Assembly: GCA_964304625.1 (NCBI GenBank)
Contig: OZ199840.1
Span: 10,230,001 to 10,294,000 of the forward strand
DNA: 64,000 nt
Direction: 5' to 3'
DNA from: Kudoa neothunni
Taxonomy: Eukaryota; Cnidaria
Shown here: positions 53,389 to 64,000 of the stretch, piece after piece
Numbering within the stretch: the stretch's first letter is position 1
Layout: every line of letters begins with the position of its first letter
Notes under the pieces: model-generated
Told to the model about the DNA's origin: nothing
What the model saw: only the letters and a program-made list of their open reading frames with translations
Database searches by the model: none
Position numbers and translations under genes: made by a program

Positions 53389-53984
53389 TTCATCTAAATT
53401 TAAATCAATGTTTGCTGATTCATTTTAATTTCTACACCTCCACCTCTTATGGGGACAACTCCGCACTCCTTATCAAAGGAGTTACATGTATTTATTTGTT
53501 GGTAGAATAGTATAAAAAAGAAAATAAGGAGTTTATTTTAAATCAGGGACGTGAAACTAGGGCCCGCGCGCTCAGTTAATGCGAATCTCAGAAAATTGTA
53601 TATTACTCAATATTCACTATGTATTTATTCTCATTGCGTAAAAGTTATTTTCTCAAGTGATGTCACCTTTTCGGTTTTAAATGAATTAATTTAAAATAGA
53701 AAATTGTTGTTCTACTTGCATTCTAATGGTAGTACAAAGGACTATTTCCGAATGTTGCGGTCTCCTGTCTTAACATTTATCTCCATGCTGCTCGCGAAAA
53801 AAAAGTTTCCCCACCCCTACTCCAAGATATGTAAAGTGTTCATATGCAATTACATTATCTAAATAAAAGAAATTTAAATTTAATGCAAAATGAGTTAAAC
53901 AGTAATTTACATATTCTAGACGTATTATGGATTAATTAATAGTACATTAAAAACTATTCACTAAGGCATTATTTATAGGAAGAG

Positions 53985-54202
53985 GTTCTTGGTGCTGTAG
54001 AACTTAATCCAAAATGGCGTCTACGCTTTCGCACAATAAAATTTTAACCTCAGCAACTCTTACATTCTGTTTACAGATTTAATTTTTTAGAACATGCTAA
54101 ATTTAATTATTTTTCGTCACTTAGAGCGCAACAATGAACACGAAATAATTAAATATAATCAAAGCTAAAGTCACTCGAATATTATTTACCGTGTCAATAG
54201 CT
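53985..54202 (+). mobile_element. MITE family B copy, followed by a second copy
   Basis: The right end ATTTACCGTGTCAATAGC and core TGTTTACAGATTTAATT match the family; the left tip is degraded. A second diverged copy with ATTGACAC and GGTGTCAAT ends follows at about 54,229-54,388. Confidence 0.5.
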
Positions 54203-54723
54203 ATTTTTTCTATTATTATATAAAGGGAATGGTAATTGACACGAATATATTTAATCTTAAACGACGTTTACGCATTTTCAATAATCGTAATTCCTGTTTA
54301 TCGTCTATACATAAAGTGTATTTATTTGAATCTGATACAGTCACAACTATACCCATCTAAATATTACGATCGGTGTCAATAATAACGTCCTTATTTAGAA
54401 TATTGAGCGTTATGGTGATGAAATTTTATCCTTGCATTCAATAAAAGACATATTTCTACCTTTGAAAAGAAATAATAATTATATTATAAAAAATTCATTT
54501 GGATTAAGAATAAGTGGAATTTTAGAAAATTTCAACAAAATCTTTTTGCTATCATGCAAAAAATCGTAATGGATAAAATACTGTTAGAACATGTAATACT
54601 ACTTTAGCTTATAAAATGATGTTATTCATTGAAACAATTTATTAAACCTACAACTCTTCCCAAATTATATTAATATTAGTGTAGTAAGAGGATTCGAAAT
54701 TATTGCAAAATTCTATGAGTTTA

Positions 54724-55831
54724 TTATAAAGTAGGGTTTCTTTGGAAAAAATTGACACCAACACGTTTTCCTGGGATTAGTTCAACTTTAGATCTTTTGA
54801 AATTGAACTGATTATTACAGCACATCGGAGGGCACATTTGAGAACAGTAAACAGAGCATTTAGGGTCACACATGAGAGGATAATTTGAGGGGGGTAATAT
54901 GGGAGGAGGGGGACCTAATGCTCAAGTAGAAATTGCTCTCAACATCAATCTAAAGGAAATATTTTACGTGGTGGCATTTGGTTAAACATTCCAAACCCGG
55001 ATAATCCAGGTAGTGTTGGAGTATTCATGAATGATGTAGCTGGTTGAAGATTGAAAGCAGGCATTGGTTTTGGGGCGGGTTTAATTGATGCGGGCCAAGC
55101 AATACAACATGAAGGATCACAATTGGAAACGGCCGGGTTAAGACATTCGTCAGATAGGAATTTGCAATTTTTGGGACAGAATTCCAATATATCTGTCATA
55201 TTTGCCACATCTAGAATAATTTTTGTTATTTTTAACTACTCTAACTTGATTAGCTCACCAATTTTTAAAGAGCTAGACTTGAATAGATAACATCCACAGT
55301 CACACATTATTGCTTTAAAGAACAAATGTATGTTTCCTTTAACTTCTTTGGTGAATCGAATCAACATTTTGGCATGCACATGTCCATTCATTTCTCTAAT
55401 AATAACATACAATATTTTAAATTAGAAGTATTGAGAGGAATATACGAGAATTTCACTCCAAATAAATCCAGGAAAAAGTCGTTATCAGCATAAACTCTCA
55501 AAAACTATCACAAATTAATTTACAACTTGTGACACTTATTTTACAAAATTTTGAATTTGCTCCCTAAGTTTATTGATCTTCTCGGAACCTTTCTTGCTGA
55601 ATTGATCATCGTAAGGTTCGTTTGTTTGCAAATATATCAAATAATTTATTGCTATCAACAAAATTATTTGAATGGCTCAAAGATTCATTATACCCTTGTT
55701 TTCACGCAGTTTTAGATTTCCTATTTTACAATTGTTGGTGTTGAATACATTACAAGGAGGAATTTCGTTCAGGTTTGCCAAAAATGTATTACAACATTGG
55801 TGGAATACTTTCTCTACAACACATTCTCCAC
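54724..55831 (-). CDS. Cysteine-rich secreted-type protein, six exons (5' end unresolved)
   Basis: Exons on the minus strand are 55694-55831, 55545-55651, 55446-55504, 55259-55395, 54968-55210 and 54724-54914. The introns are 40-53 bp and all phases agree; about 291 residues are covered. The first exon (GGECVVEKVF, then QCC) can only start at an acceptor AG at 55832-55833, in phase 1. I found no signal-peptide exon of its own. Later parts include a charged helical stretch, CDCGCYLF, a C-x3-C-x6-C-x7-C-x3-CC block, a Pro-rich linker and the final CDPKCSVYCSQMCPPMCC (C-x3 spacing throughout) before a basic tail. The last donor of the mucin-like gene upstream (at 56,155) is also phase 1 and would join, so this may be its alternative 3' end. 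No domain is named with confidence. Probably extracellular. Confidence 0.62.
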
Positions 55832-56015
55832 CTTGGTTTATCAGTTACGTATCATAATTTTTTAGAAAAGCAAAAGGAGAGAACATCGGCGATTAAACAA
55901 AAAATTTAACAAATATTATTTATATAGTAACCTTTATAAATAAATTTTTAATATTAAATATATTCCAACTTGATAAATTAAAATTTTGTAAATAATTCAA
56001 ATATTATAGTCACCA

Positions 56016-56021
56016 TTTATT
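56016..56021 (-). terminator. Putative polyadenylation signal of the mucin-like gene
   Basis: AATAAA on the minus strand, 14 nt after the TAG at 56035-56037. This supports a transcript ending here, though not to the exclusion of a longer one. Confidence 0.45.
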
Positions 56022-56034
56022 CAATATATTATTT

Positions 56035-58067
56035 CTACTGATGGTGATGAGTAAGGAGATCTGAAAGAATATTAAGAATTAATATCAGTCAATAAATCAC
56101 CAATGAAGTTCCGTTTTTTAAAATAATAGTCATTTTTGTGAATTTATTTCATTACCTGGGATGGTTACATTACCAGATGGACACCCTGGTTCTATACATG
56201 GTGTCCTTCCTCCGGAACATTTTAAACACTGTGGGCATTTCATACAAGCAAGTGGTAGGTTGATTTCAATTGTGTTGCAATCACCACATTTACAATTATC
56301 ACAGACACTTGTGGATGTGTTGGAAGGATTAACTGTATTCTAATAGATATCATGTTTATTAATTTCAATCTTTGTGAATATTTTACGGATGATGAAGTAT
56401 TCACTGTGGTTACACTTTGTCTAGAATTATAATTTTTTAGATTAGAAGTTTTCATCAAAATTGCCAATATACGATGAATCTTGTATATTGTTAAATGAAG
56501 TTGATAATGGTTGACCAGCAGTTCCAGTACTAGTACTACCAGTTCCTGTATCTGTACTTGTGCTACCAGTTCCTGTACCTGTACTTGTGCTACCAGTTCC
56601 TGTACCTGTACTTGTACTACCAGCCGTATTTGCTAAATCACCAGTTGAAGACGGCTGTGAAACTGATCCATCGTCAGAAGAAGTCCCAGTTGAAGATGTA
56701 TCTGACACTGACTCGATTCCGTTCAAATTACCAGTTTCAGATGTTGGCATACTTGCTTCACCTCCAGTTGGGGAACTAGATCCAATATAATTACAAGGTC
56801 GGAATAAATGAAATGTTTGTTTTATACCTTTGAACCTCAGCTGCGGCAGTTCCGACATCATCCATGCTTGTTAGTGTAGTTGATGATCCTTTGAATAAAG
56901 TTTAGAAACGTCTTACACATTAACCAAAAATTGCGTGTACCCCCCGGAGGATTTTTGTTATTATTAACCCCAGATCCTGGTTTACCCGACCCCTTATTGG
57001 GTTGCTTGCCAGAACTATCTCCTGACGAGGTAGTACCAGCACTTGCACCTGGAGAAGGTGCGCTACCGCTACTAGCGGGGGCAGATGATGCTGAACCGGG
57101 GCTGCCTCCCGATGAAGTTGGAGTATTAGAACTACCAACGTTATTTAATTCCGAAGCTGAATTAGACTTCATCCCGTTATCATGCCCACCAGAAAACCCC
57201 ATTTCTGAGGAACCCTTGCTACTTTCTGACGACGATCCCATATTATCAGAGTTAATATTATCATTAAGTCCCCCTTGCCCACTACCACTAGTTTCGCCTA
57301 TACCGGGTCTTGAAAGGCTGGAACCTCCTTCTAATAAATTGCCACCCCCTGAATAAGACCCGAGATTGGAATCATTACTTGATGTTCCAGAAGACATGCC
57401 ATCACCACCTAGAGTTGAGGAAGTTGGTGAGCCAATAAAATTAGCTATAATCAGGTGGTTAAACATGCGTTATGTTGTCTCTCATACGATCGGTGGATGA
57501 GCCCATTCCTTCTAAACTTGAATAGCCAAGTGAAGGATCAGACAAGGAATTTGCTAAATTATCATGTTGACATTAATGTGGGGTAGCTGTCGAAAAATAT
57601 ACAACTAGTGGGAGTTCCTTCATTATTGTAATCAAGATTTGCAATTGAGGATCCAGAAGTTTTTTCCACGACATCTCCACTACTGTCTACAATAATTAGA
57701 TAATTGTCTCATGCATTGTTAGTAAATAAATACCGAGGTTTTGTTGGCTTCCAATTTCTGTTGAATCGGTTGGGCTTGTGCTTTCAAAAAGTGGGTCATC
57801 TTGTAGATTGAGAAAATTGGAGCGTTTATGGGATCTAGATTTGTGCAGAATTCTATCATGATTGCGGTGCTTTTTACCTACACCATAATAGCAACATTTA
57901 AAAAATACATATTTATCCTCAAAACAGATATACATTCAATTGTCAGTAGAAAAACTAATAATATTAATATTTTCCATATGATTTTTCTATTAAACTTATC
58001 CTACACATATGTGAAAAGAATTATTTTCAGAAAAGTTCCATATAATTTAATTTACCTGAAAAATCAT
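56035..58067 (-). CDS. Secreted Ser/Gly/Thr-rich mucin-like protein with a ten-Cys domain
   Basis: Eleven exons on the minus strand: 58056-58067, 57934-58000, 57734-57877, 57603-57686, 57488-57553, 56941-57444, 56828-56888, 56473-56775, 56387-56420, 56156-56339 and 56035-56060. The introns are 43-95 bp, and every join keeps frame through phases 0, 1 and 2; 494 residues. Exons 1-2 give a signal anchor or peptide (KIIWKILILLVFLLTIEC). A basic segment (KKHRNHDR) and then about 330 residues of Ser/Gly/Thr/Pro-rich sequence follow, including four 9-residue GSTSTGTGT repeats. Exon 10 encodes ten cysteines spaced C-x2-C-x-C-x2-C-x10-C-x2-C-x2-C-x2-C-x6-C-x4-C. An AATAAA lies 14 nt past the stop. The Ser/Thr content suggests heavy O-glycosylation, as in mucus, cuticle or gland products. 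The family is not recognised. Confidence 0.78.
56525..56628 (-). repeat. 27-bp coding minisatellite
   Basis: Nearly four copies of a 27-bp unit (CCAGTTCCTGTACCTGTACT on the plus strand, then TGTGCTA), each encoding nine residues of Gly/Ser/Thr in exon 8 of the mucin-like gene. The copies differ by single bases, so the array is probably length-variable between individuals. Confidence 0.85.
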
Positions 58068-58408
58068 AATCCTGTTTTTTGAGAACAAATATGGTATCTC
58101 TTGTGTATAGGTGGTATCAGATTATTCAATCAAATACGACTTTATTTACTTTTGTTAAAGGTATGAAATTTTTCTCTATCGACATTAAAGATGCTAGCAA
58201 ATTTTGATTGATCTATTCATTGGTGTTATACAGCTTCATTTGTTGTTATGGTTCGAGTTATAAAATTGGATTTAGACATTTTCCCATAAGTAATTGGAAT
58301 TTTTGGATATATAAAATATCAGATCTACGTTATAACTTTGTTTAAGGTGTTGGATTGGTTTCGAGAACTTAAGTTCAGTTTGAATTCACGTTTTCTTCTC
58401 GTTTAAGT

Positions 58409-59575
58409 TTAACCCTCGAATGTGCTAAAAATCGACTTCACTCCGATAAATTTTTGGGCAAAAAATTATCTCAGATTTTTATTTCTCCATTCGAACCATA
58501 AAAAATATTCGACCCCAGAAAATCAAAACAGGTATAATTCCATGGCTGGATTCAGCCGTAAAACAAGTAACATCTGAGTAGTAATCTTCATAATCCTACG
58601 AAAACTGTATTCATTAAAATCCGCAGACAATTTTTGATTAAAGTTTAATGTTTGAGTAGATTTCATGTTTATATCATGTAATAAGTATTTTAATTATTAT
58701 ATGCGCAATAAAATCGAACATTTAATGAGAATAAAATTCGCAAACACTCAGAATGAATTTTGCAACAGTTTCATACAACTGAAACAAGCTGTAATGGGTT
58801 TCTTATCAATTTGTCGTAGAAAACATTCAAACCTTGAAAATATTGGTCATTTATTCGGTGTTCTGATTTATAGCATAATATAAAAGGTCGAACTCTTAGG
58901 ATTTTGGGCTTCAAGATTGTTTCTTTCCATTAATGGAAAGATATAATTTTGCCACATTTAAAAAACTTTTTCATAACAATATCATCTCAAAAGTTTTTTT
59001 TTGTAAATTTAACACGCATTTATAAATAATAAATCCATTAAATGGAAAAACACCACCATAGGTCGTCTTTACTGAATATAGATTGACCCGAATTCTCAAA
59101 GTTTCTAATATCGTCAGATTCTTACTACATATCAGTTGTAAAGTATTCATACACATTTTGAAGGAATTTGGTTCATGGTTTTAACTACTACCGATGAAAT
59201 CCATCCTCGTTACCGCTATGATAAAGTTAAAAACACATGTCACGTGATCATCGGTTGAGGTAATAATCGTATAACGTCAAATCTATCCATCAGATACACC
59301 TGAAATTTGATTTTATTTATAATAATTATTTTATTTATCGATTGATGTGAAAAAAATCTTGGGTAATTTTTTACTCTAAAAATTCATTCGAGTGTTATCT
59401 TGCTATAAGTTTTCTGATTTTATATTTTTAGTCCTAATATTTTAAAATCATGTATTACTCTCCTTTTTCGAAAAGTAGAAAAAATTCGTATCCTTTGAAG
59501 GGCAAACAAATCGTGTACACAACCAATAACTTCTTGTTGGGGTAAAAATTTACCCCAAATTCATTAGAGGGATAA
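58409..59575 (+). mobile_element. TTAA-flanked element, copy 2, inverted relative to 36,205
   Basis: The left tip TTAACCCTCGAATGTGC is followed by TAAAAATCGAC and a GATTTTTATTTC stretch. The right tip is GGGGTAAAAATTTACCCC, then ATTCATTAGAGGGATAA. The right TTAA has decayed to ATAA. It matches the reverse complement of 36,205-37,475 along its length, including the MRNKIEHLMRIKFANTQNEF frame, here on the plus strand (58,695-58,883). 1.17 kb, probably non-autonomous. Confidence 0.7.
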
Positions 59576-60729
59576 TGCGTCAAATATCATTTAACAAACA
59601 CCATGCTATCTATATTTTTATTGCATTTCTTCTGTCTATTTGTGTGATTAAATCATTATAACGGGACCGAGATTTTAGTGTTCCAATGCGGACGTCGATT
59701 CACTACTTATTTTACTATTAATAATGAAAAAAAGACATATTATGATATTTCTTAACTTTTATAATAAAATTTTCAAAACATGAATTTAGGAAAACGAATA
59801 GGAAGACAACGACCAAACTCTCCAATAATCATACCAATATTTTTCTGGGTTGTTTTCGTGATTTCTCGGATTATTTTAAAATATCATACCAAAAATTAAT
59901 ACTCATGAAATTTTCAAATCACATGTAATTAATTGAAAAATTAAAATTATGAAAATTTAAGTCCTGTCATTATAAATTGAAAAAGACTGCCTGTTGATTC
60001 AATAAACACGACTGATTTAATTTCTTGTGATATATTCAACAATTTTTTATTTTTTGAATCGCCTTTGAATTATACCAGAAAACCTTGTTTAGCAATAATG
60101 TTTCATTAAGTCTTCAACTTTTATTTTAATTAATAAGGGAATAATACAATTCTATTTCATTACCCCAAATTATTTATCATATAATTAGTAAGCATAAAAA
60201 TTTCACCAAATATTGAAGTATCAATTGGGTTTTCTAACGAATTTAGACAAACTAATTTTTCTCCCCACAAGCCCGTATTTCTTAAATCATTATTATAAAA
60301 GCTACGTGTGATGTATAATGCAAATTTTAGATTATCATTATTTGAATAATGTATGGTAAACATGATATTAATGTCTGGAAAGTGCGCATGCGTTATAGTA
60401 ATTTCTTGTATATACAAATATTTTTAACTTATTATTTGGATTAAATTAATTCATTTAAAAAACCCTTTTCTAAATAAAAATGGCGCGCACTTTTATATCT
60501 ATTAATGCAAACTTTAGTATGGTAGAGGCAGAGAAAGGAGGTCAGCCGAATTTTTTTAGAGTGATTTAGTTTAATTTTATAAAGTTGAAGTTTTGAATAT
60601 CTTTTCCAATCCGCAAAAGATGGATTTATCAGAAACGTATTCAAAAAATCTGGCTTACCATGAGACATTAAATTTAATTCTGAATTATTTTAAACATAAT
60701 CCATTATTGTGAAATAAATAGCAGGCAAA

Positions 60730-60952
60730 GGCTATTGGCACAGTAAATTTTAATCCTAAACGGCAGTGACGCACGCGCACCATATATTTTTTAATCCCGG
60801 TAACTTTTACTCGCAAAATATGTGTAGATATAATTTTTTAGAATATACCATATTTAATTATTTTTAACGCATCCCTTCACTCTTAGGGCCGGGTATAATT
60901 AAACATGGTCAAAACAAACTACGCATGAATATTATTTGCCGTGCAAATGACC
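60730..60952 (+). mobile_element. MITE family B, best-preserved copy
   Basis: The left end GGCTATTGGCACAGTAAAT and right end ATTTGCCGTGCAAATGACC form the clearest inverted repeat of the family, 223 bp apart. The interior has GACGCACGCGCACC and TTTAATTATTTTTAACGC. Non-coding. Confidence 0.6.
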
Positions 60953-61286
60953 ATCTTTTTTTAAATAGTAAACTAAAATATTTTATATTTCAGCTTTTTA
61001 CATTTGATAGTTAGCATCACACCAATGAACACAGAAACATTTGTTTGCATTATTAAGAGAGTGTATGTTTAAATTCATGTGTGTTAGGACTGAGGAGTGT
61101 TTATAGACTTGCCAACACACACAGAAAATAAATAACACAAATAAAAACTATTGTCTACATTTTGTGATTGTTTTCAAGTTCATGTACATGATAATCAAGA
61201 GTTGTTTTTCCTTTTTATTTTTTCGCCCAGAGGTACCCTAAATTGTTTGCATAGAATTCAATAACTGAAAATATGCCACTAAAAAA

Positions 61287-63480
61287 CTACTCTTGCAAAT
61301 CCAAAGAGTCGACATTGAAAGCTTCGGTGATAGGAACCAAATTGTAATCGAGAGGTTTGCCTTTAGGAGGTTCAGTTGTATCGCTGTAGAAATTGCCAAT
61401 ATCCATTTTCTAGTGGAGCAAATGTAATAATGTTAAAAAATATAGTACATACATCAAGAAGTCGATCATCCACATCCAACTGATTAGGATGGTCTTCCAT
61501 ATTGTGAGATAATTGTGTGTTTGATTTATTTTTACGATTTTTCCGCTTACCTGATATAGATTTAATAAGTTTATATTCCTAAATAAAATAATAAATAATA
61601 AAAATAACGAAATAACATGGATTTACATCAGCTTCTTGGTCGATTTGGAAATCAGGATTGCTGAAAAGAGATGTGAATCTAGAGTCCCCGAGTGGATTGG
61701 TGAGATCTGATTGCTGTTATCCAAAGGTCGAATAAGAAAAGCAACAAAAAATAATACGAACATAAACCAAAACATGCTTTAATTTAAATATGATTCAATT
61801 AATAAGAAAAAACTTCCAACGAAAGCACGGGAATATTCAAGATGCACCTTTCAAAAACGGACAATAATAATTAACGCAGTTTTAGCATGTGTTCGCCAAA
61901 TCAATAAATATAATAAATATACGGTAATTTTGATTTTTTTGGATAGCAGATTCGTGGCCAACTCTGAATTCACCCCTGGCAATTTCTAAATACAATCAAT
62001 CAATCAATCAACCGCTTAACATAAAAATAAAGATTACGAAGAGTTGGACACGATCCTTTCTCTCCTGTGCCAATTTAAGTTTGAGACGTTCTTTTTTGTG
62101 TAGCTCGTAGCTGGTAGGTAGTTTGGCAGCTCTTGCTTTAGCGTAAACTCGGTCATCAATGTAGAAACCATGTAGAGCAGGCTTCAATTTTTGCGTACCC
62201 TTGAGATGAGTCAAATCTAAAAAAATTAAACATACACATAGTATTAAGCTGATACGAGAGAAACGCTCATCAATAAATACCTAATTCTTCAAGCTCATCG
62301 TGGGTGACAAATCGGAAGTCATCATACACTAGAGGATACGCGATTTGAATACGTGTACAACTTAATAGCTGAAGTATTACTGTTGAATTTGTTCGATTCT
62401 TCGAGTTCTTCAGCAATATTGTCCAAAAATGAGCACCACCTAGGAGCAGGATCGAATCCCTATAGAAGAATTAAAAAATATTAAAATTGAGTTTAATATT
62501 TGGCTTACAGGAACAAAGTAGATCTCGCATTTGGGGGACTCATTGGCGAACAAAAACAGTCCTAATAAATTCAAAATCTCTAATATTAAGAATATTTAAA
62601 TTGCCTGAGTTTGGAAAAACAATAAAATCATTGATATGCTTCTCGGTTTCCACTGTGGTGAAGAGTTCCGAGCTGTTTTTGGACCACAATTTGACACAGT
62701 GTTTATCGCAACTCGCAACAACCTTCTCATCGAGATTGGTGGAAAAGATGGAGTGGATTTTTTGAATTGGATCACCATATTTATGGTCGCGCATTGCAAA
62801 AGGCTGATTGTTACGTATATCATAGAGATAGACCTTGAGAAAGTGAAAGAAACAATTATTTTGACGTGAAATTCAAACCAGTACTCTGCCTGTGCTAGTA
62901 CCAACCATCATATGCATAGTGCCATCAAAAGTGACCGATGTGACTTCACATGTTGAGTTTGGTTGGTAACTTTAGAATATTGAATTAAATTAACCAAATA
63001 CTGTCATAACTAAAATCTAATTACAATTTGGCCTTATCAACACTGGCCACATTTAATTTGGCTACATATTTCTCATTTTTCGAATCGAAACACGTCACAT
63101 AGCCCTAATCAAACACTCCAACTTATAAAATATTCTTAACAGATATAATCGAACAACCAACCTTTTCATTTCCTACTCCCAAAAGTTGTAGATCCACATT
63201 CATCGAACAGCAATTCAATCCACTACATCACAATTCATCATTTAGTCAAATCCTAATGCTATGCAAAGATACCAATCATCATCAATTGTGTATGGCTTTA
63301 AAAATTGGCCTGCATACAAGCTCAATCGGTAAACTTGATTGCTATAGCACGAAAATAATTTTCCATCAATTGCAAGATAAATTCATACCCACTTCCCGCT
63401 ATGTTCAACTCTCCTGATGTTTTATCGTACACCAGATCACGGCCGTATTTCGGTATTCGTAAACTGTAATACATATTACC
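61287..63480 (-). CDS. NOL10: NOL10 (nucleolar WD-repeat protein), 3' fourteen exons
   Basis: Fourteen exons run on the minus strand from 63389-63480 to 61287-61409, all in frame, 459 residues. Examples are 62605-62833 (WD repeats), 62038-62216 and 61627-61713. Most introns are 43-64 bp; that before 61627-61713 is 209 bp. NOL10 acts in the nucleolus in small-subunit pre-rRNA processing (yeast Enp2). Matching motifs include LRIPKYGRD, VYLYDIRNNQPF, DHKYGDPI, VKLWSKNS, FPNSGLFLFANESP, PAPRWCSFLDN, VYDD-like MYDDFRFVT, LTHLKGT, HGFYIDDR and NPDFQID. About 120 N-terminal residues of the family are absent; their exons are probably beyond 64,000. The intron 62562-62604 begins GC, not GT. The charged C-terminal region after NPDFQID is only about 88 residues, against more than 250 in human. 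Ends at LDLQE. Confidence 0.93.
62562..62604 (-). other. GC-AG intron in NOL10
   Basis: TCAG|GCAATTTA to TTTATTAG, 43 bp, phase 1, joins FPNS to GLFLFANESP exactly as in the human protein. No usable GT is nearby, so the 5' site is a GC variant. Confidence 0.75.
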
Positions 63481-64000
63481 CTGAATAATCATTTAAATAG
63501 TTTTCCATCGATAAATAATAATAATTAATAATAACTAAAATAAGTAAAATAATGAGGAATTGGATTTCTCACCCCACAACTACCGTATCATGAATGGTGC
63601 AGTTATTACAATAATAGTTTACGTTTTTCGTTAAAAGAAATAAGAATGTCCAAGAAAATGAAATATTCAACTATATCGCTATTGTAGCAGTTAATATTCT
63701 ACGTAGTTTAAAAAAAGAATTTGTCAAGGTCTGTAAAAATTCAATCCACTAGATGTTGTGTTGTGTGTAGATTTGAAAATTTCTGATTATTTTTTGTCTC
63801 TAAGGGTATATTGATTGTGTAAAAATAATTAAATTAACTACAGTTATACTAATAATATTTATATTATATGGTAAATAAATAAAAATCCGTATATCATTGA
63901 ATTTTCGGGCTTGAAATCATTGGCTAATAATAACACGAAATTTTTTTCGCTGCTATATTCTTATCTAATTAATTATTAAGTTTAATATATATGTAAATAA
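63481..64000. other. Right edge, no exon found
   Basis: This should lie in or upstream of NOL10. I looked for its N-terminal exons on the minus strand and found none that fit. A stretch at 63,555-63,620 reads YYCNNCTIHDTVVVG before a GTGAGA donor on the minus strand but does not match NOL10. Confidence 0.4.

Larger units (their letters stand above)
53190..54723. other. Spacer between convergent MASK and the Cys-rich locus
   Basis: Contains the MASK 3' untranslated region and two MITE-B copies side by side (53,985-54,202 and 54,229-54,388). No gene seen. Confidence 0.55.
58068..61286. other. Intergenic with transposons
   Basis: No gene found. Contains the inverted TTAA element (58,409-59,575) and a MITE-B copy (60,730-60,952). 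The stretch 59,600-60,700 shows nothing I can identify. Confidence 0.55.

Noticed and set aside
56560-57356. Plus-strand open frames rich in Leu/Pro/Val opposite the mucin-like gene
   Set aside because: They are the complement of the low-complexity Ser/Gly/Thr coding exons, which have matching splice phases on the minus strand.
63555-63620. A NOL10 5' exon or a zinc-binding peptide (YYCNNC)
   Set aside because: The sequence does not match NOL10's N-terminal region, and the phase-0 join to 63480 is not satisfied.

Overview
This is an AT-rich window of a nuclear genome from a small invertebrate animal. The evidence is spliced genes with mostly 40-60 bp GT-AG introns, three conserved animal genes, and several families of short DNA transposons and tRNA-derived SINEs. 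I cannot place it more finely. C-x3-C-x3-CC cysteine runs in a secreted protein and very small introns would suit a nematode- or nematomorph-like ecdysozoan, but this is a weak guess.

Layout. 1-850: last three exons of translation factor eIF5B (+). 850-20,000: gene-poor and repeat-rich (TTAA-flanked piggyBac-type elements, hAT-like elements, a 220-bp MITE, a tRNA-headed SINE). It carries three unannotated-looking two-exon genes, all on the minus strand (about 4.1-4.5, 14.4-14.9 and 18.7-19.3 kb). Each encodes one N-terminal membrane segment and a cytoplasmic tail ending in a PPxY motif. 20,200-34,200: three tandem minus-strand paralogues of 618-645 residues, with signal peptide, long helical ectodomain with four shared cysteines, low-complexity stalk, conserved membrane segment and short tail. 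I recognise no known family. 34,200-44,000: no gene seen, many repeats.

44,077-53,189: a complete ANKHD1/MASK homologue (+, nine exons, about 2,224 residues) with two ankyrin blocks, a KH domain and an apparent extra C-terminal SAM-like domain. One exon carries two single-base homopolymer deletions, probably sequence errors. 54,700-58,070: a minus-strand locus of 11 small exons encoding a secreted Ser/Gly/Thr-rich, mucin-like protein with a ten-cysteine domain. It is followed within 200 bp by six more exons of a cysteine-rich protein that may be a separate gene or a longer 3' end of the same one. 58,400-59,575: a second, inverted copy of the 36.2-kb TTAA element. 61,287-63,480: fourteen 3' exons of the nucleolar WD protein NOL10 (-), with one GC-AG intron; its 5' end is not in view.

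The most interesting content is the minus-strand block at 4-34 kb: six lineage-specific single-pass membrane protein genes of two families. In two of the three large paralogues the frame changes in the stalk, either through a small intron placed in formerly coding sequence or through a base-count error. No rRNA, intact tRNA, CRISPR or virus-like element was seen.
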